Counted from the first letter of the stretch, positions 24,497-36,904 are shown. The stretch is 64,000 nt of DNA from Phaeotremella fagi (GCA_001599715.1 BCHU01000001.1:2217634-2281633); one strand, 5' to 3'. Program-made: numbers and translations. The notes: generated by a model from the sequence alone, not told the origin.

Positions 24497-25247
24497 ATTT
24501 CAAGCTAATTAAAGAAAATAAAATTCCTATGTAACAGGTAAGGCCGCGGACGAATGGTAGTGAAATTTCAAACGCAGAGAATTTTATCAAGAGAACCATC
24601 CCATTGTTGTCGTCTGCCCGCATCATACATACCATAATGTCATGTAATGTTAATTTGAAAACCCTTAAGATTTAACGTATGGAATATCCTGTCCTGTATC
24701 CCGCGCTACTTTTCTCGAAGGTAAACGTAGACGGATCCATGGAACTGAAGACTACGTAGAATAGAATTGAGTAAGAGATAGAGTTACTAGGTTGAATTAG
24801 AGTACAAAAACGGAATTAATCCTTCTTTCGTCGATTATCTTTTTCGCCTCATCCTTTGTTTCTTTTTTTTCTCTCTCTCCATCGTTCAACTTTCAAACAA
24901 CAAAGGAAGGTAAAGAAGTATCAGCTCAGTCGTCGAGTAACAGATAGTTGGTAGCTTGACAACGATATACTGTATATATATCACTCACCACTCATAGTAT
25001 TAGAATTCACTCTTAAATCTCAAACAAACTAAAGCCCCTTTTTACTTTACTGGTGCGATAAGCCCTAGAATCTCTTTAGGCGCAAACACTCTACAACCCG
25101 CTTTTATCTCTTTTTTTCCTCTTTCACTTTCACTGTTACCCTATTTTACATATATATTTAGATATATTTATCATCCTCTTTTTTCTCATCTTTCCCTCAT
25201 AAACAAAACATCTCAATCCCCCTTTCACTTATTTTCTTCTCATCGAA

Positions 25248-28200
25248 ATGTCTGTGAACGAGAAAGTTGGAGCTGAGGAGGTTCCTATCAAGTGAGTCAT
25301 CGTCTCTTTTTCTTTTCCCCCAGACTTGTTTGTTTTTTCTCTTTGTTTATCTCTTCCCGCCGATCATTCCCCAAAAACGTTTTTTTCTCTCTCTTTCATG
25401 ACCATATCCCCAATCCAAACGCAATCGCAGTGTACTAACCTCTCTTATAGGGAATCTTCTTTACCTACAAAGGTCGAGGGAGAAGCCCCAGGTAAGTTAC
25501 CGCTCCACCCACTTTTTTTCGGGTTGAATGATTTTTTTTAACTTTGTTTTTTTTTCTTTTCGTAGAAGCCGTTGTAGCAGCTGAAGCCCCCGAGAAGAAG
25601 AAGAGAGAGTACAAGGAGATGGAGGAGAAGGGACATGGTGATCTCCACGCCAAGGTTGACATGAACACTGTAAGTCACATATCCAGCTTTTTGGGGTTGT
25701 TGTTTATCTTTTCCCACGTTCCTTTTTTTCCCGCCTTATCTAACGATCTGATTTTAGATCCAATTCACTGCAACCGATTTGTACGACAAAGACAAGGTCG
25801 ATATCGAGCATGTTGTTATGGAAGAAGTTTTCCAACTTCTCCAATGTACTGAAGCTGGTCTTACCGATGCTGAAGCTCACAACCGTATTGGTATCTTTGG
25901 TCCCAACAAGCTTGAGGAGAAATCCGAAAAGTGAGTCAATCAAAACATTGTTGAATAACAACTAACCTTTCCCAGTGTCATCCTTCAATTCCTTTCCTTC
26001 ATGTGGAATCCTCTTTCATGGGTCATGGAAGGTGCCGCTCTCGTTGCCATCGCTCTTTCCAACGGTGGTGGTATGCCCCCAGATTGGCAAGATTTCGTTG
26101 GTATCATCTTACTTCTTTTAATCAACTCCACCATTGGTTTCGTTGAAGAACGTAACGCTGGTAACGCCGTCAAAGCTCTCATGGACTCTCTTGCCCCCAA
26201 AGCTCGTGTTAAGCGTGATGGTGTCTGGCGTGAAATCGAATCATCTGAGCTCGTCCCAGGTGATGTTATCGCTTTCAAGCACGGTGATGTTTGCGCTGCC
26301 GATTGTCGTCTTATCGAGGCTGTTGATGTTTCGTAAGTTGTTCATAGCTTTCTTTTACCCCTGGAATGTGGCTGACCCTTGTATCATCAGCATGGACCAA
26401 GCTGCTCTTACTGGTGAATCTCTTCCTTCAGGTAAAAAACTCGGTGACGAGTGTTTCTCCGGTTCCACCTGTAAACAAGGTGAAGCTGAAGGTGTTGTTA
26501 TCTCAACTGGTCCAAACACTTTCTTCGGTCGTGCTGCTACCCTTGTCGGTCAAGACAACGACCAAACTGGTCATTTACAAATGGTTCTTGCCCGTATCGG
26601 TTCTTTCTGTCTCGTTTCCATCGGTATCTTCGTTCTCCTCGAAATCCTCATTCTTTACGCCGACTTCCGTTACTCCTACCGTCGTGGTCTTAACAACATC
26701 CTTGTCCTTTTGATCGGTGGTATTCCAATTGCCATGCCTACCGTTTTGTCAGTCACCCTCGCTGTCGGTGCCCAACAACTCGCCAAGCACAAGGCTATCG
26801 TTACCCGTATCACTGCCATCGAAGAACTTGCTGGTGTTACCATCCTTTGTTCCGACAAAACTGGTACCCTTACCACCAACAAGCTCACTATCGACAAGGA
26901 AAACGTCAAGTGCTACTCCCACTTCTCAGTTGATGAAGTTATTCTTCTTGCCGCCTACTCTTCCCGTACCGAAAACCAAGATGCTATTGACGGCTGTGTC
27001 GTCGGTACTCTTGCTGACCCCAAACTCGCTCGTGAAGGTATTAAACTCCTCGATTTCAAACCATTCAACCCAGTCGACAAACGTACCGAAATCACCTACC
27101 TCGATGAGAAGGAAAACAAACTCAAGCGTGCCACCAAGGGTATGACTGGTATCATCATTGAACTCTGTACCCGTAACAAGACTTCAGAACTTGAGGACCG
27201 TCTTGAGGCTGATGTTGAAGAATTCGCTCGTCGTGGTCTCCGTGCTCTCGCTGTCGCTTACGAAGATGTTTTGGGTTCCGAGAAGGACTCCCAAGGTTCC
27301 GGTTTCGAACTCGCTGGTCTTCTTTCCATCTTCGATCCTCCACGTTCAGACACTAAACAAACCATTGATGATGCCATGGCTCTCGGTGTTAAAGTTAAGA
27401 TGGTCACTGGTGATCAACTTGCTATCGCTAAGGAAACCGGTCGTCGTCTTGGTCTCGGTGATCACATGTACCCAGCTAAAGTTCTCAAAGACGGACCAGC
27501 TCCTGACTCTAAATTCAAGAACCTCGATGAAATGATCATGGACGCTGATGGATTCGCCGGTGTCTTCCCAGAACACAAATTCGAAATTGTTAAACGTATC
27601 CAAGGTCTTGGTCATCTCTGTGCTATGACTGGTGACGGTGCCAACGATGCCCCAGCTCTTTCCCGTGCCAACGTCGGTATCGCTGTCGAAGGTGCTACTG
27701 ATGCTGCTCGTGGTGCCGCCGATATCGTTCTTACCGAACCAGGATTGTCAACCATCGTTCACGCCATCCACGGTTCCCGTGTTATTTTCCAAAGAATGAG
27801 AAACTACGCTGTCTACGCTTGTGCTGTTACCATCCGTATCGTTGTCTGTTTCGCTATCATGGCTTTCGCTTGGCAATTCGATTTCCCACCATTCATGGTT
27901 TTGATCATCGCCGTTCTTAACGATGGTACCATCATGACTCTCTCTCTTGATCGTGTCCTTCCATCTTCCACTCCTGATTCATGGGATCTTGCTGAGGTTT
28001 TCGCTTACGGTATTGGTTACGGTCTTTACCTTACTCTTTCAACCATCGTCTTCTACGTTGTCATCCACGACACTGAATTCTTTGAAAACAAATTCGGTGT
28101 CCAAGCTTACAAGGGTGTCAACGACAACGGTCTCCACATGGTTATCTACCTCCAAGTCGCTATCATCTCTCAAGCTTTGATCTTCGTCACTCGTTCCCAC

Positions 28201-28729
28201 GGTCCATCTTGGACTGAAAGACCATCAGTCGCTCTTATGCTTGCTTTCTGTTTGGCTCAACTTGTTTCTTCCATCATTGCCGGTTTCGCCAACTGGACTT
28301 TCACCGATGTCGAAGCCATCTCTGGTGGTTGGATCGGTATCGTCTGGGTTTGGAACATTGTATGGTACTTCCCTCTCGATTTGGTTAAATTCGCCCTCAA
28401 GAGAACCGTCATCGCTTCCCTTCAAGCCAGAAAAGCCAGAAAGACTGCTCCAGCTCTCGTTGACGAGAACGGAGACAAACTCCAACGTACCACCTCAAGA
28501 CACGAATCTTTGTACTCCAACAGAACCAACTTCATCTCCCGTGCTGCTGGTAGAATCGGTCTTAAGGGTGGTGCCAAGGTTTCCATGTCTAAGAACGAGC
28601 TTAGCAGATTCTCCTCCATCCAGGCCCAACAAAGGTAAGTTTCGATTTTTTTAGTGATAGATGATATGTTTACTGACTATTATTCTTAGTGGTGCCGCTC
28701 TCCAACGTGCTGGTTCCCGCGCTCACTAA
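25248..28729 (+). CDS. PMA1: Plasma-membrane H+-ATPase (P3A type)
   Basis: A 1000-aa proton pump that sets the membrane potential and cytosolic pH. Seven exons: 25248-25291, 25451-25491, 25566-25669, 25758-25930, 25976-26332, 26391-28634 and 28690-28729. Motifs: [10 protein letters not shown] (actuator), CSDKTGTLT (phosphorylated Asp), [18 protein letters not shown] (hinge), and paired transmembrane helices at both ends. The N-terminus is charged and poorly conserved, with three very short exons, while the catalytic body is one 2.2-kb exon. The C-terminal regulatory tail holds [11 protein letters not shown] and ends in a basic, Ser-rich segment typical of the autoinhibitory domain. Codons in the large exon are strongly biased (GGT, GCT, GTC/GTT, CGT), which fits very high expression. 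Confidence 0.97.
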
Positions 28730-29790
28730 ACGACTCATCAAAAGCTATAGACTGTTTCAATCTCTCTCTCCATCCCACAGTTCTCCCTGGCTATGAGTTT
28801 GTTTTTGTTTGTTGTGTTACTTTCCCTTCCCCCATCCCTTTTGATCGAAAGGTCTATCCCACCCCCAATTTTCATAGACGGGACAACCTTTCTATCATCT
28901 CATTATTTTTCTCTTGCATCCCATCCTTACCAGCATCCAACACCGAAGAAAGGAATAAAGAAAATTAGGAAAAAAAAAAAGATAATCAACTTCAAAAAAG
29001 TTTCTCTCCAATTGTAGCATTCGGTAAATTCCTCAACCTTTTTCGATTTCAAAATCATACCATCCGTCTTCTCTATCCTCTACCCCCTATGAATTCCCAA
29101 TCAAAAATTGTTACTCTATTTTTTCTTGAGATTTCTGTCACCCCCCCAATAATTTTGTCTTTAATGTCGTATCCTTCTCTTCTTTACCTACCCTTTTTAA
29201 CCTTTTTTCTTTTAGTTAGTCTTTTCTTACTATTATTATTTATTTATTCTCATAGCGCATTTCGATTCGATGAAGAATTTGATTGAACTGGTTGCAGTTG
29301 CATTAGTCGCAGACAGAACAGCAGAATTTGAAATTGTTTAACAAAGAAATTCTTAGCGTCTGAGGTGGCACTCGTAACTGCCACTGTGTTGCTCAGTACG
29401 AGTAGGTCTCTCGATAGAGTCTGTTGCTTCGTCGCTAAGGTTTAGTTTAGTCCTGATTGATGGTTGCCATGCATGTAAGATGGATTGCACATGATGGTAG
29501 TCAGCTTAACAGCTTGGAAGTGAGTGGAATGTGACATGAATGACCTAGATCTCAATGGTCACAGCGCACGGATCATCTTAGGTGTAGTCCAGTCAACCGA
29601 TTTCCTAAAATGCATATATATACGTTGACATCTTTCTATCACTTCTTTCTTTTTCTTTCACTTTTAATTCTTTTAAATCTGATCCAACTTATATATAGAC
29701 AAAATAAACCCAATCTACACCCATCTACTGTACAGTAGATCGATTAAACATCCATTCCGACCTTACACCACCCCAAACCTGGCTGACGAC
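28730..29790. other. Intergenic region downstream of PMA1
   Basis: About 1.06 kb. The first 550 bp are pyrimidine-rich and probably the PMA1 3' untranslated region. The last 200 bp (TATATATA near 29617, CT-rich, CACCACC) look like the next gene's promoter and leader. No gene or RNA was recognised. Confidence 0.45.
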
Positions 29791-32311
29791 ATGCCTCGCT
29801 CCTCAACCTCACCCCCCTCCTCAATCCTGAATACACCACGAACCTCCAGTCGAACTCGTAGATCACCCAAAAGATTCGGTGATCTCAAGAACAGTGATGA
29901 GATCAAATCAATCATTATTGATGAATTGAGAGAACATGGGAGTGAAGACGACGACGATGATGTTTTGATGGATGAGGACGAGGATGGATGTAGTGGGAAT
30001 GAGGGAGATGACGATGATGATGATGAGGTAATGTCTGGAGAATATGATGAGGAGAGTGATGATGATGTGAGTTTTGTCTACTTGTTGTTGTTCTGTGGTT
30101 ACTGAAATGAAGGGATTAGTACGATAAACCACAATCTAAGGTTTCCAGATCATCCTCCAAACCCTCTACTAAAAGTAATGGCAAGAAGAGAAAGGTTATC
30201 TCAGATTCAGAAGGTGGTAGTGTTAAAGCTAGAAAACCGAAACAAACGAAGGTGAGCTTCTCAAACCAATTGATATTAGCTCACAATGTTTAAAGATGAC
30301 AAATCACATGAAAACAACCAAAGGTTCTGAGAAATCAACCAAAAGCGAAAAGAAACCCATTCTTATCAAGAGTTCTAAAGTAAATGCTACTCCTTGCAAG
30401 TTTTACTTCGAGTTTATTTACTGAAATTTTGATTTCAGAACAAAACCACTTTAACTAATTTGGCTAAAGGTAAAAAACTATCTAAATCTGTCATCTCTGA
30501 TACTGATGATGGAATGAAAGAAGTGAGTGGAAACTCGTTCGTGTTTACACTGTACAAGTACAGTATCTGATTGACCATTTTAGGACTCCGGTAGTGAAAT
30601 GGATAAAAAAGGTAACGAAGATGAAGACGATGAAGAAGAGAAACCAGCTCCCAAATCAATCGACAAGAAACCTCTTCAAAGAAAATTACCGGTCATCGAA
30701 CTTTCGACCAGCTCCTCTAAATCAACATTCAAACCGCCGAAACCTAAAGGTGGAGGTATCGTTCTAGCCAAGATTGATACCAGCTCAGCTATCCTTGCTA
30801 AAGGGAAAGGGAAAGCTAACACCGTTGTTCCTGGTAAAACAAAGAAGGTTGAGCAAAAGGATACAGAGGAAATGGAGGATGAATCTGGAGAAGAAGATAA
30901 GAAGGTACGTTTTCGATGAGATATGTGATTGACTTTAATTTAAGCTTGGTAAAGTCGGTCCTAAAGCCAAAGCTTCAAGATCTCCAATCGATAATTCCAG
31001 ATCTCAAGAAGAATCGGAAGGTTCCGCACAAGATCTTCCAGTCCTTAAAGTATGTCATCTCATAAAGAAGAGTTTCTGCTGTATTGAGATTTTCAACTCG
31101 TAGAAGACTGCCGTCAAGACTTATAAGACTTCTAAAACTCAAAGCGACCGCAGAACTGTCAATACAACTGCAACTGATGAATCTGAAGCTGAGGTATGAG
31201 CTGGGGTATCCACAGAAAGAGCAGCTTTGACAATGTTTTCAGAACGAGAAATCCGATCAAGACAAAAGTCCTGTCGTCAAGGTTTCTAGATCAAATGGTA
31301 AAAATGTCAAACCCAGGAAGAAGATTGAGAAATCCATTTCAGAGGTCAGTTCTCCTAGAATCGCTTCAGTAATTGTTTGAACTGACATATGATAGAATGA
31401 GGGCTCTGAGGAACCCAGTCAATTGATCGTTGTCGACGAGGAGAAGGTCAAATCGAAAGAAAAGATCCCTACTAAAAGTAAGGTCGTTAAAGTGAGTCTA
31501 GTCTGATTGATTTTCTTTTGGTAAATGCTGACTTCTCGAAGGGGATTAAGACCACCGCCAGAAAGAATGTCCAGAAGGATGATGAGTCCGACTTGGAGTC
31601 TGAGGTTGAGGATATCAAGAAGGAAAAAGTTAAGGATATCAAGGTAAGTGGCAGTTTTGCAGTACAAGTAAAGGTGGCTAAATTGTCACAGAAATCAAGT
31701 CATTCTGAAGACGAGGAGGAGGAAGGAAGTCAAGAAAGTATTACTAAAAAGAAGAGCTCACAAGGCTCAACCAAAGTCAGTGTCTTTCAAGGTCAAAAGT
31801 TGGTAAAGCTGATAATCGATTATCATTCGTCATTTGCAGAAATCCACTTCCAAAGACTCCCAAAGCCAAAACCAAAGTCAAAGTCAATCCCAATCCCAAT
31901 CCCAAGAAAAGAAAAAATCACCAATTGAAAAGATAACCCCCCCCCGAAATCAAAGTCAAAATAATCAAAGAACTAGTCAAACCCGACTACCTCAAGAAAA
32001 TCGATTTCGTCTCCATCGTCAAATCGTTTGATCCGGATTCAATAGATAAAAATCAATTGTCACGTCATTGGCGCGAAGTTCTTTCTAAAGATTTAGAAAG
32101 CTTTTTCGGTGGTGGTAAGAAAGCTGGTGGAGGAGGGGGGAAGGGTAGTATTGGAGTTGAACATCGTAAAGCTGTTTGGCATGGTGTTTGCCAAGTTTAT
32201 GAGGCTGCTGATTGGAGTTCACTTCACCAAGACACTGGAATCAGTGTTGGGAAACTGAAGAGACATTTTAGGGAGGTTATGAAGAAGGAAGGTGATAAGT
32301 TTATTGTTTGA
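29791..32311 (+). pseudogene. Lysine/acid-rich nuclear-type protein with an apparent +1 shift at a C9 run
   Basis: Twelve exons: 29791-30066, 30120-30251, 30296-30379, 30439-30522, 30584-30904, 30945-31049, 31104-31193, 31243-31344, 31396-31491, 31542-31643, 31692-31775 and 31840-32311. Every intron is phase 0 and exons 1-11 are multiples of three. Most exons end in AAG, AAA or GAG and encode Lys/Ser/Glu-rich disordered segments, including an acidic DDDDDD patch. The last exon is 3n+1. Its first part (SQSQSQSQ, PIEKITPP) runs to a stop near 32031. The downstream +1 frame is clearly protein (KELVKPDYLKKIDFV, SRHWREVLSKDLESFF, GVCQVYEAADWSSLHQDTGI, KLKRHFREVM). The frames meet at nine C residues (31937-31945). 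Eight Cs would give one 648-aa protein. This could be a sequence error or a true lesion. The C-terminal helical block may be a SANT-like or DNA-binding fold, but I do not recognise it. Confidence 0.65.
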
Positions 32312-32832
32312 TTGGTGGTGGAAGAGACTACAGTACGTTAAGGTCGATCTTCTGTTAAACTTTTTGATCGCTGACGTGCTCGCTTGTCTGTTAGAAAATG
32401 CTTTCAATGATTTCCATCGTACTTTCGTTCATTCCAGTTGTCAGTCGCTTACTGTTTCCATTTTATTATTCATGTCGAGTTTTAATTTTAACAATGCTGT
32501 ATATCAAGAGAACAAAGAATGCTAAAGAGAGATTCTGTGTATGTGAGAAGAAGAGTATGTCGAGAGAATGTTGTATATATGAGATGAAATGAAATGTGTA
32601 CTACACTACTCTGCTCGCACGTTTGACCGCAGAGTCATCTCTCAATGAAGGAAGTCTCTTTCGCCAACTAGGGTAAGGTATAATATCACGCATCACGTTT
32701 GATATAAACCAGGTACATAACAAGCACATCATGACAGAACAGAACAGATAAACCCTTGGTGGATGAAATGAACGACGACCGAGAAACCAACACCCGAGCC
32801 AAACCCCTCCAAACAGCGATTTGACAAAACGC
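32312..32832. other. Convergent intergenic region
   Basis: 3' untranslated ends of the lysine-rich gene and the small secreted-protein gene. No further feature was seen. Confidence 0.45.
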
Positions 32833-33272
32833 TCATGTCGTAGTATAAGCATAAGTTTCAGCGATACCAGAAACGGGAGTGTCGAGATCTGTCGAGGTTA
32901 AAAATTGTGAATAGTACAGACAATGATAAGTATCAGTGTTATCATCGAGATATTCGAGAACGAAAGAATTGGCGTGATTGGCTATCGATGAAGAACGACA
33001 ACCTATAACTGCGTCATCTAAAGAGAGTCCAGAAAACGAGTTCGTGCCAAATGATGCATCTGTATGAATAATTTAGTTTTTGAGATGATATGTATTTTGT
33101 ATAGATAGACAACCTCACATGATGGTATCATACCATAACTTGAAGCTTCTCTAGTGTACGGGAAAGCAGAATCAGGTACTGATTGACCGGATGGTGAAGA
33201 TCTTTTCCTATGAGTTCGACTGGATCTGTTGAGGATTTCATCTCTGTTCGTTTGTTTAAGTGGTTTGATACC

Positions 33273-33312
<40 letters not shown>

Positions 33313-33386
33313 ATATCGGAAGGTAGGGCGTTTACCAAAGATGATATGGCGAATAAAGCAGTGAGGGAGAGAGAAGTGAAAAGCAT
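32833..33386 (-). CDS. Small secreted serine-rich protein
   Basis: A 159-aa product in two exons (33386-33134 and 33059-32833). It starts with a clear signal peptide (MLFTSLSLTALFAISSLVNALP). A run of about 13 serines follows, encoded by an AGC triplet repeat, then basic KRSSPSG-type residues resembling a dibasic processing site. The C-terminal part is about 90 residues with two cysteines (VIGCRSSSIANHANSF, DTYHCLYYSQF). No family was recognised. The second exon was found by splicing GTATGA...ATACAG, which leaves an open frame to TGA. It is divergent in style from the housekeeping neighbours and may be a lineage-specific secreted factor. Confidence 0.75.
33275..33313. repeat. CTG/CAG triplet repeat encoding polyserine
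   Basis: About 13 tandem CTG units on the plus strand (AGC on the coding strand) sit inside the secreted-protein gene, directly after its signal peptide. Pure triplet repeats of this length are prone to length variation without loss of frame. Confidence 0.85.
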
Positions 33387-33951
33387 TTGATTGCTGGTGG
33401 TGTTGTTTTTGGGAAGAAGGATTGTAAAACAAGAGATCGTTGGTTACTTGTGACTATTTTGCTCAGACATTTCATTTGTTTAGGTCACAACAGAGCGATC
33501 GCGAGCTCCCCTCAATGAGCGAGAGCTGACCGGATTGGGTGCTGTTCATACCATAAATGGCAAGACCATCTTTTGTGATCGTCTATAGTGCTACCTCTGT
33601 CCAATTCCAATTCCCTGGAATCAAGAAACCCTGATTATCACCTTAAGCTTAACCCTTCCAGCTTACATTAATTAACTTGGCTGTTTATGCTTGGGGAGAT
33701 CAGTTAACCTAATGGATGGTACTTAAAGTTAACCACAAGTTACCAAAATCAACAAATGCTTGTGTGAAGAGCTGAGTAAATTAGTAGGAATGATTGTGGT
33801 CGATCTACAATGACTTGCAACCAGCCCAATAAAGTACGAGCACGTTACTGGCATCCTCTCATCACGCCAACTGAATGCATAGAACGTCATGTAATCCCAA
33901 AACGATGTTTCGATAACGTACAGATGTACTCGAACCCTCTCCTCTCGTTAT

Positions 33952-35818
33952 CTATTCATTAGCAACGACAGCCCATTCATGTTCATATTCTCCAGTTTGA
34001 ATAGCTGTCATCCTATCTAGTAATCCTTTGGCGATGTCACCAAGACCAGATTTCCCAGTTGGGATGATGATATCACGTCCTTGGTAACCGATTCTGAAAA
34101 CCCCAAAATCAGCCATGAAAACAATCGAAAACTGTAGCTGCAGACTCACTTGTCGACAGCTGATACAACAGCTGCTGTACCTGTACCAAAGACTTCAACC
34201 AATGTTCCGTTCTTTTCAGCTTCTAATAAATCTTTCATGATGATTTTACGTTCTGAAACGATTAGATTATCTGGTAGTCCTGGGATTGGGTCTGTTGCGT
34301 GACCTCTAGCTAATTCTAATACACTGTTTTATAGGTCAGTCAACGAGAGCGTATGAAATGTGTGTAGACACTTACCTGTCTCTGGTAACACCTGGTAGAA
34401 TAACGTCGTCCAATGGAGGAGTGACGAGTTCGATGGCTGTATTTCTTGATTAGATTCGGATGTTGTCAAGTGAGTGTTCTACTTACATCCATCAGGTTTT
34501 TTGAAAGCAACGAAAAGGTTCATTGTACCGACCTATAAGGTCACTGATTAGTAACGAGGTCTCTCCATCGATCCACAGATATCCCAACTTACCTCAGTCA
34601 GTGCATGCTCTTCACCCAGTAACCACAGATTTTGTCCATAACCTTCTTTCGCAGCTTCAGTTTGTGGGACGATACCTGGGGCGTAGCTAAACAAGACTTC
34701 AGTGGGTACTCGTCGATTTATGAGAGCTTTACCCACTTTGCACCAAGCTTGTAGCCACCTGTTCCACCTGGTCCAGCTCTGACATATTTCGTTGTAGCAA
34801 GTAATGAAACTGGTTTGAATCCGGCTAAAACAGATGATCAGCTAAATTCGACCAAACGTGAAGATATAAACGCACTGGAGTAATAAGGTCCAACCTGATG
34901 AACGATGATTAGATATGTTCTTTTTGATTAAACATCAAAACTCACAGGACTGCAGATAACGAACAGCAGTGCGTCGCTCGATGGTCCGACACCTAATGCG
35001 TTTTGGGTTCCAATGAGTGTAGGTCTGATGTAGAGCGAGTAACCCTTGTCTTTAGGAATCCATTCTCCATCAAGAACGACGAGTTTTTTGATCAATTCTT
35101 CTAAAGCTTCACCGTCAAATGTCTGATTTGGGTTGTCAGCTGAGCCTTGACGACCATAAGAAATAGGTAGCTTACGGGTAAAGCGATACGTGAAGCACTC
35201 TAGGGGATGGTCAGCTTTGTACACTAGAAGAGGACTCCGTCAAGCTCACCTTGTTCATTCTAGCCATGTTTTTATCAGGTCTGAATAGTCTGATTGTACC
35301 ATCTTCGTTACGGTAGGCTTTCATACCTTCGAATCTATAATACAGTAAGTTACTCGTAAATCGTCTGATGGGGTGATCACACGACCTCAACATACAGTGT
35401 AAAAGCATAGTGGAAAACAGTGCAAGATGGATCAAGAACCAAAGGTCCGTCTAGTGAGAATGAGTTGACAATTCAATCTTCAAAATCAACAAAATCAAGG
35501 CAGCAACTCACAAGGTTTGATCTCAGGTGTACCCCAACCATTCTGACTATTCCAGGGTATACAAAGCATATGATCCGTAAAAGTCCTACCAAAGATCAAT
35601 TTCGAAGATGCAGGTTTAACTTTTGGTGATTCGGTTTTTGAAATCTTAACGATTGAAGAATCAAGATCTGGAAGTTGAATGATTTCACCTGTCATGGTAT
35701 CTCTTGCTGGACTTTTGTAGGTTCGCAGCAAAGACATTGAAGGGAGTGTTGTTGGTCTGATAACATTTCTACTAGCTAGAGATGCTAGAGGACGTAGTGA
35801 TGATAAACGATATGTCAT
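33952..35818 (-). CDS. BAT1: Mitochondrial branched-chain amino-acid aminotransferase
   Basis: A 423-aa PLP enzyme (class IV fold) interconverting Leu/Ile/Val and their 2-oxo acids. Twelve exons: 35818-35512, 35450-35396, 35334-35250, 35199-35176, 35122-34946, 34894-34876, 34824-34737, 34686-34593, 34532-34487, 34436-34376, 34323-34150 and 34093-33952. Motifs: FEGMKAYR, RPDKNMARMN, GYKLGANYAPG (Schiff-base Lys) and EVFGTGTAAVVSAV. The first 45 residues are Arg/Ser/Leu-rich (SLRPLASLASRNVIR), a mitochondrial presequence, hence the BAT1-like call over cytosolic BAT2. Exons of 24 and 19 nt are genuine micro-exons: leaving either out breaks the family sequence. The total is a multiple of three. 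Confidence 0.94.
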
Positions 35819-36904
35819 CTTTATTGATGTTTTAGTTGTTGATATGTTGATGAAATGAATGATACTTCCTTTGAAATTTAAGATAAGATGGATGTTGATT
35901 ATTTCGAGTCGAGCTTTCCGTCGGCCGATCCGCATTTTGGTGGCATTTTCCGATACAGTTGATACAGTTAAGACTCACTTGCGGACCATACCTCATGTCC
36001 CCACTGCAGAGCTTCAACGCTTCTGAGGTTGAGGTAGAGTAATGGGTGATGAGATTATTCAGATTTGGGAGTTTACATGAATGGCGTTGAAGAGTATTGA
36101 TACTTACTGTATGATGCGAAAGCACTGCACGATGGTTGGCTGCAAGAACCACTTTTCAAAGTAGGTGTGGCGTCTCATTGAAGACAATCACACTTTATAC
36201 TCTGCAAAACCCTAAACTTTTAGCGGCGGAGTAGGTGGAATCATTGGACAAGTGAAGATGTGAAAGTTTCAAAGGAGACTGACTAGCAACACTAAATTCG
36301 TCATATCACTGGGCACATGTCAAAGAAAAGTTTATTATAACTCACTAATCGAAGGCTGAACATACTTTTATCTTTAAGCATACAACTCAAAGTCGTCATT
36401 TCTCATCATTTTATCATGCCAAGACTTGTGACATTACAACTCATGCACAAATGCAGTTAGGTTAGTGAATCACGGTCATAGTGGACAGTGAGGCTTGCCC
36501 TTGGAGTCATGTCAACTGTCTTCCCCGGAGATGAAGACTGAAGAACAAAAAGAATTCAAGAATAGGATTGAGACAAGTCTCATACGCCAGACCTTAGTAG
36601 ATAATGCTAGCTTAGATTTGTGATTCTTCTGACCTATGATGCACATCACAGGGTGCAAAACTGTAGTCACCCTTGGTGACAAAACTTTTCACACGCGCTG
36701 GAATTTCCTCATAGCCATATAACATACAATTCCTACGAAGATACTGGAATTTCTTGTTCTTACAATATCTCCTGCGAATTCTTGGTAGGTTCAATTTTTA
36801 GTAACTCATATCTTCTATTTGGCTGTTACTGATAGTTTTGGAGATTAGGAAACAATCCAGTGCACCTGATCATTGACTTAAAACCACCCCACCTTTCTTC
36901 GACT
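35819..36904. other. Intergenic region
   Basis: About 1.1 kb with the BAT1 promoter at one end and the promoter of the 36.9-kb gene at the other. Small frames at 35832-36152 and 36612-36794 lack support. No RNA gene was recognised. Confidence 0.4.

Larger units (their letters stand above)
20710..25247. other. Gene-poor 4.5-kb region upstream of PMA1
   Basis: No well-supported gene was found on either strand. Small open frames exist. The one at 21654-21869 (71 aa, ATG start, SSTEEDEKIGKTLIVSFEYM) is the most protein-like. Those at 22282-22482 (TTG start) and 22522-22779 look like chance or relic frames. There are diverged short repeats and many T-rich stretches. The last several hundred bases (about 24,840-25,247) are CT-rich with TATATATA near 24973-24980, as expected for the strong PMA1 promoter and a long leader. 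No tRNA or transposon coding domain was recognised. Confidence 0.5.

Noticed and set aside
24295..24635. Two minus-strand frames with similar FLWPTDIKAVNL / FLWSTNVKAFNL peptides
   Set aside because: The similarity comes from the short DNA tandem repeat at 24403-24496; there is no further coding support.
26134..28654. Several long alternative-frame and antisense ORFs inside PMA1
   Set aside because: They are shadows produced by the strong codon bias of the proton-pump gene.
29330..29460. Stem-rich segment downstream of PMA1 considered as a tRNA or snoRNA
   Set aside because: No GTTCGA-type T-arm, no matching acceptor stem, and no clear H/ACA or C/D box set could be found by eye.
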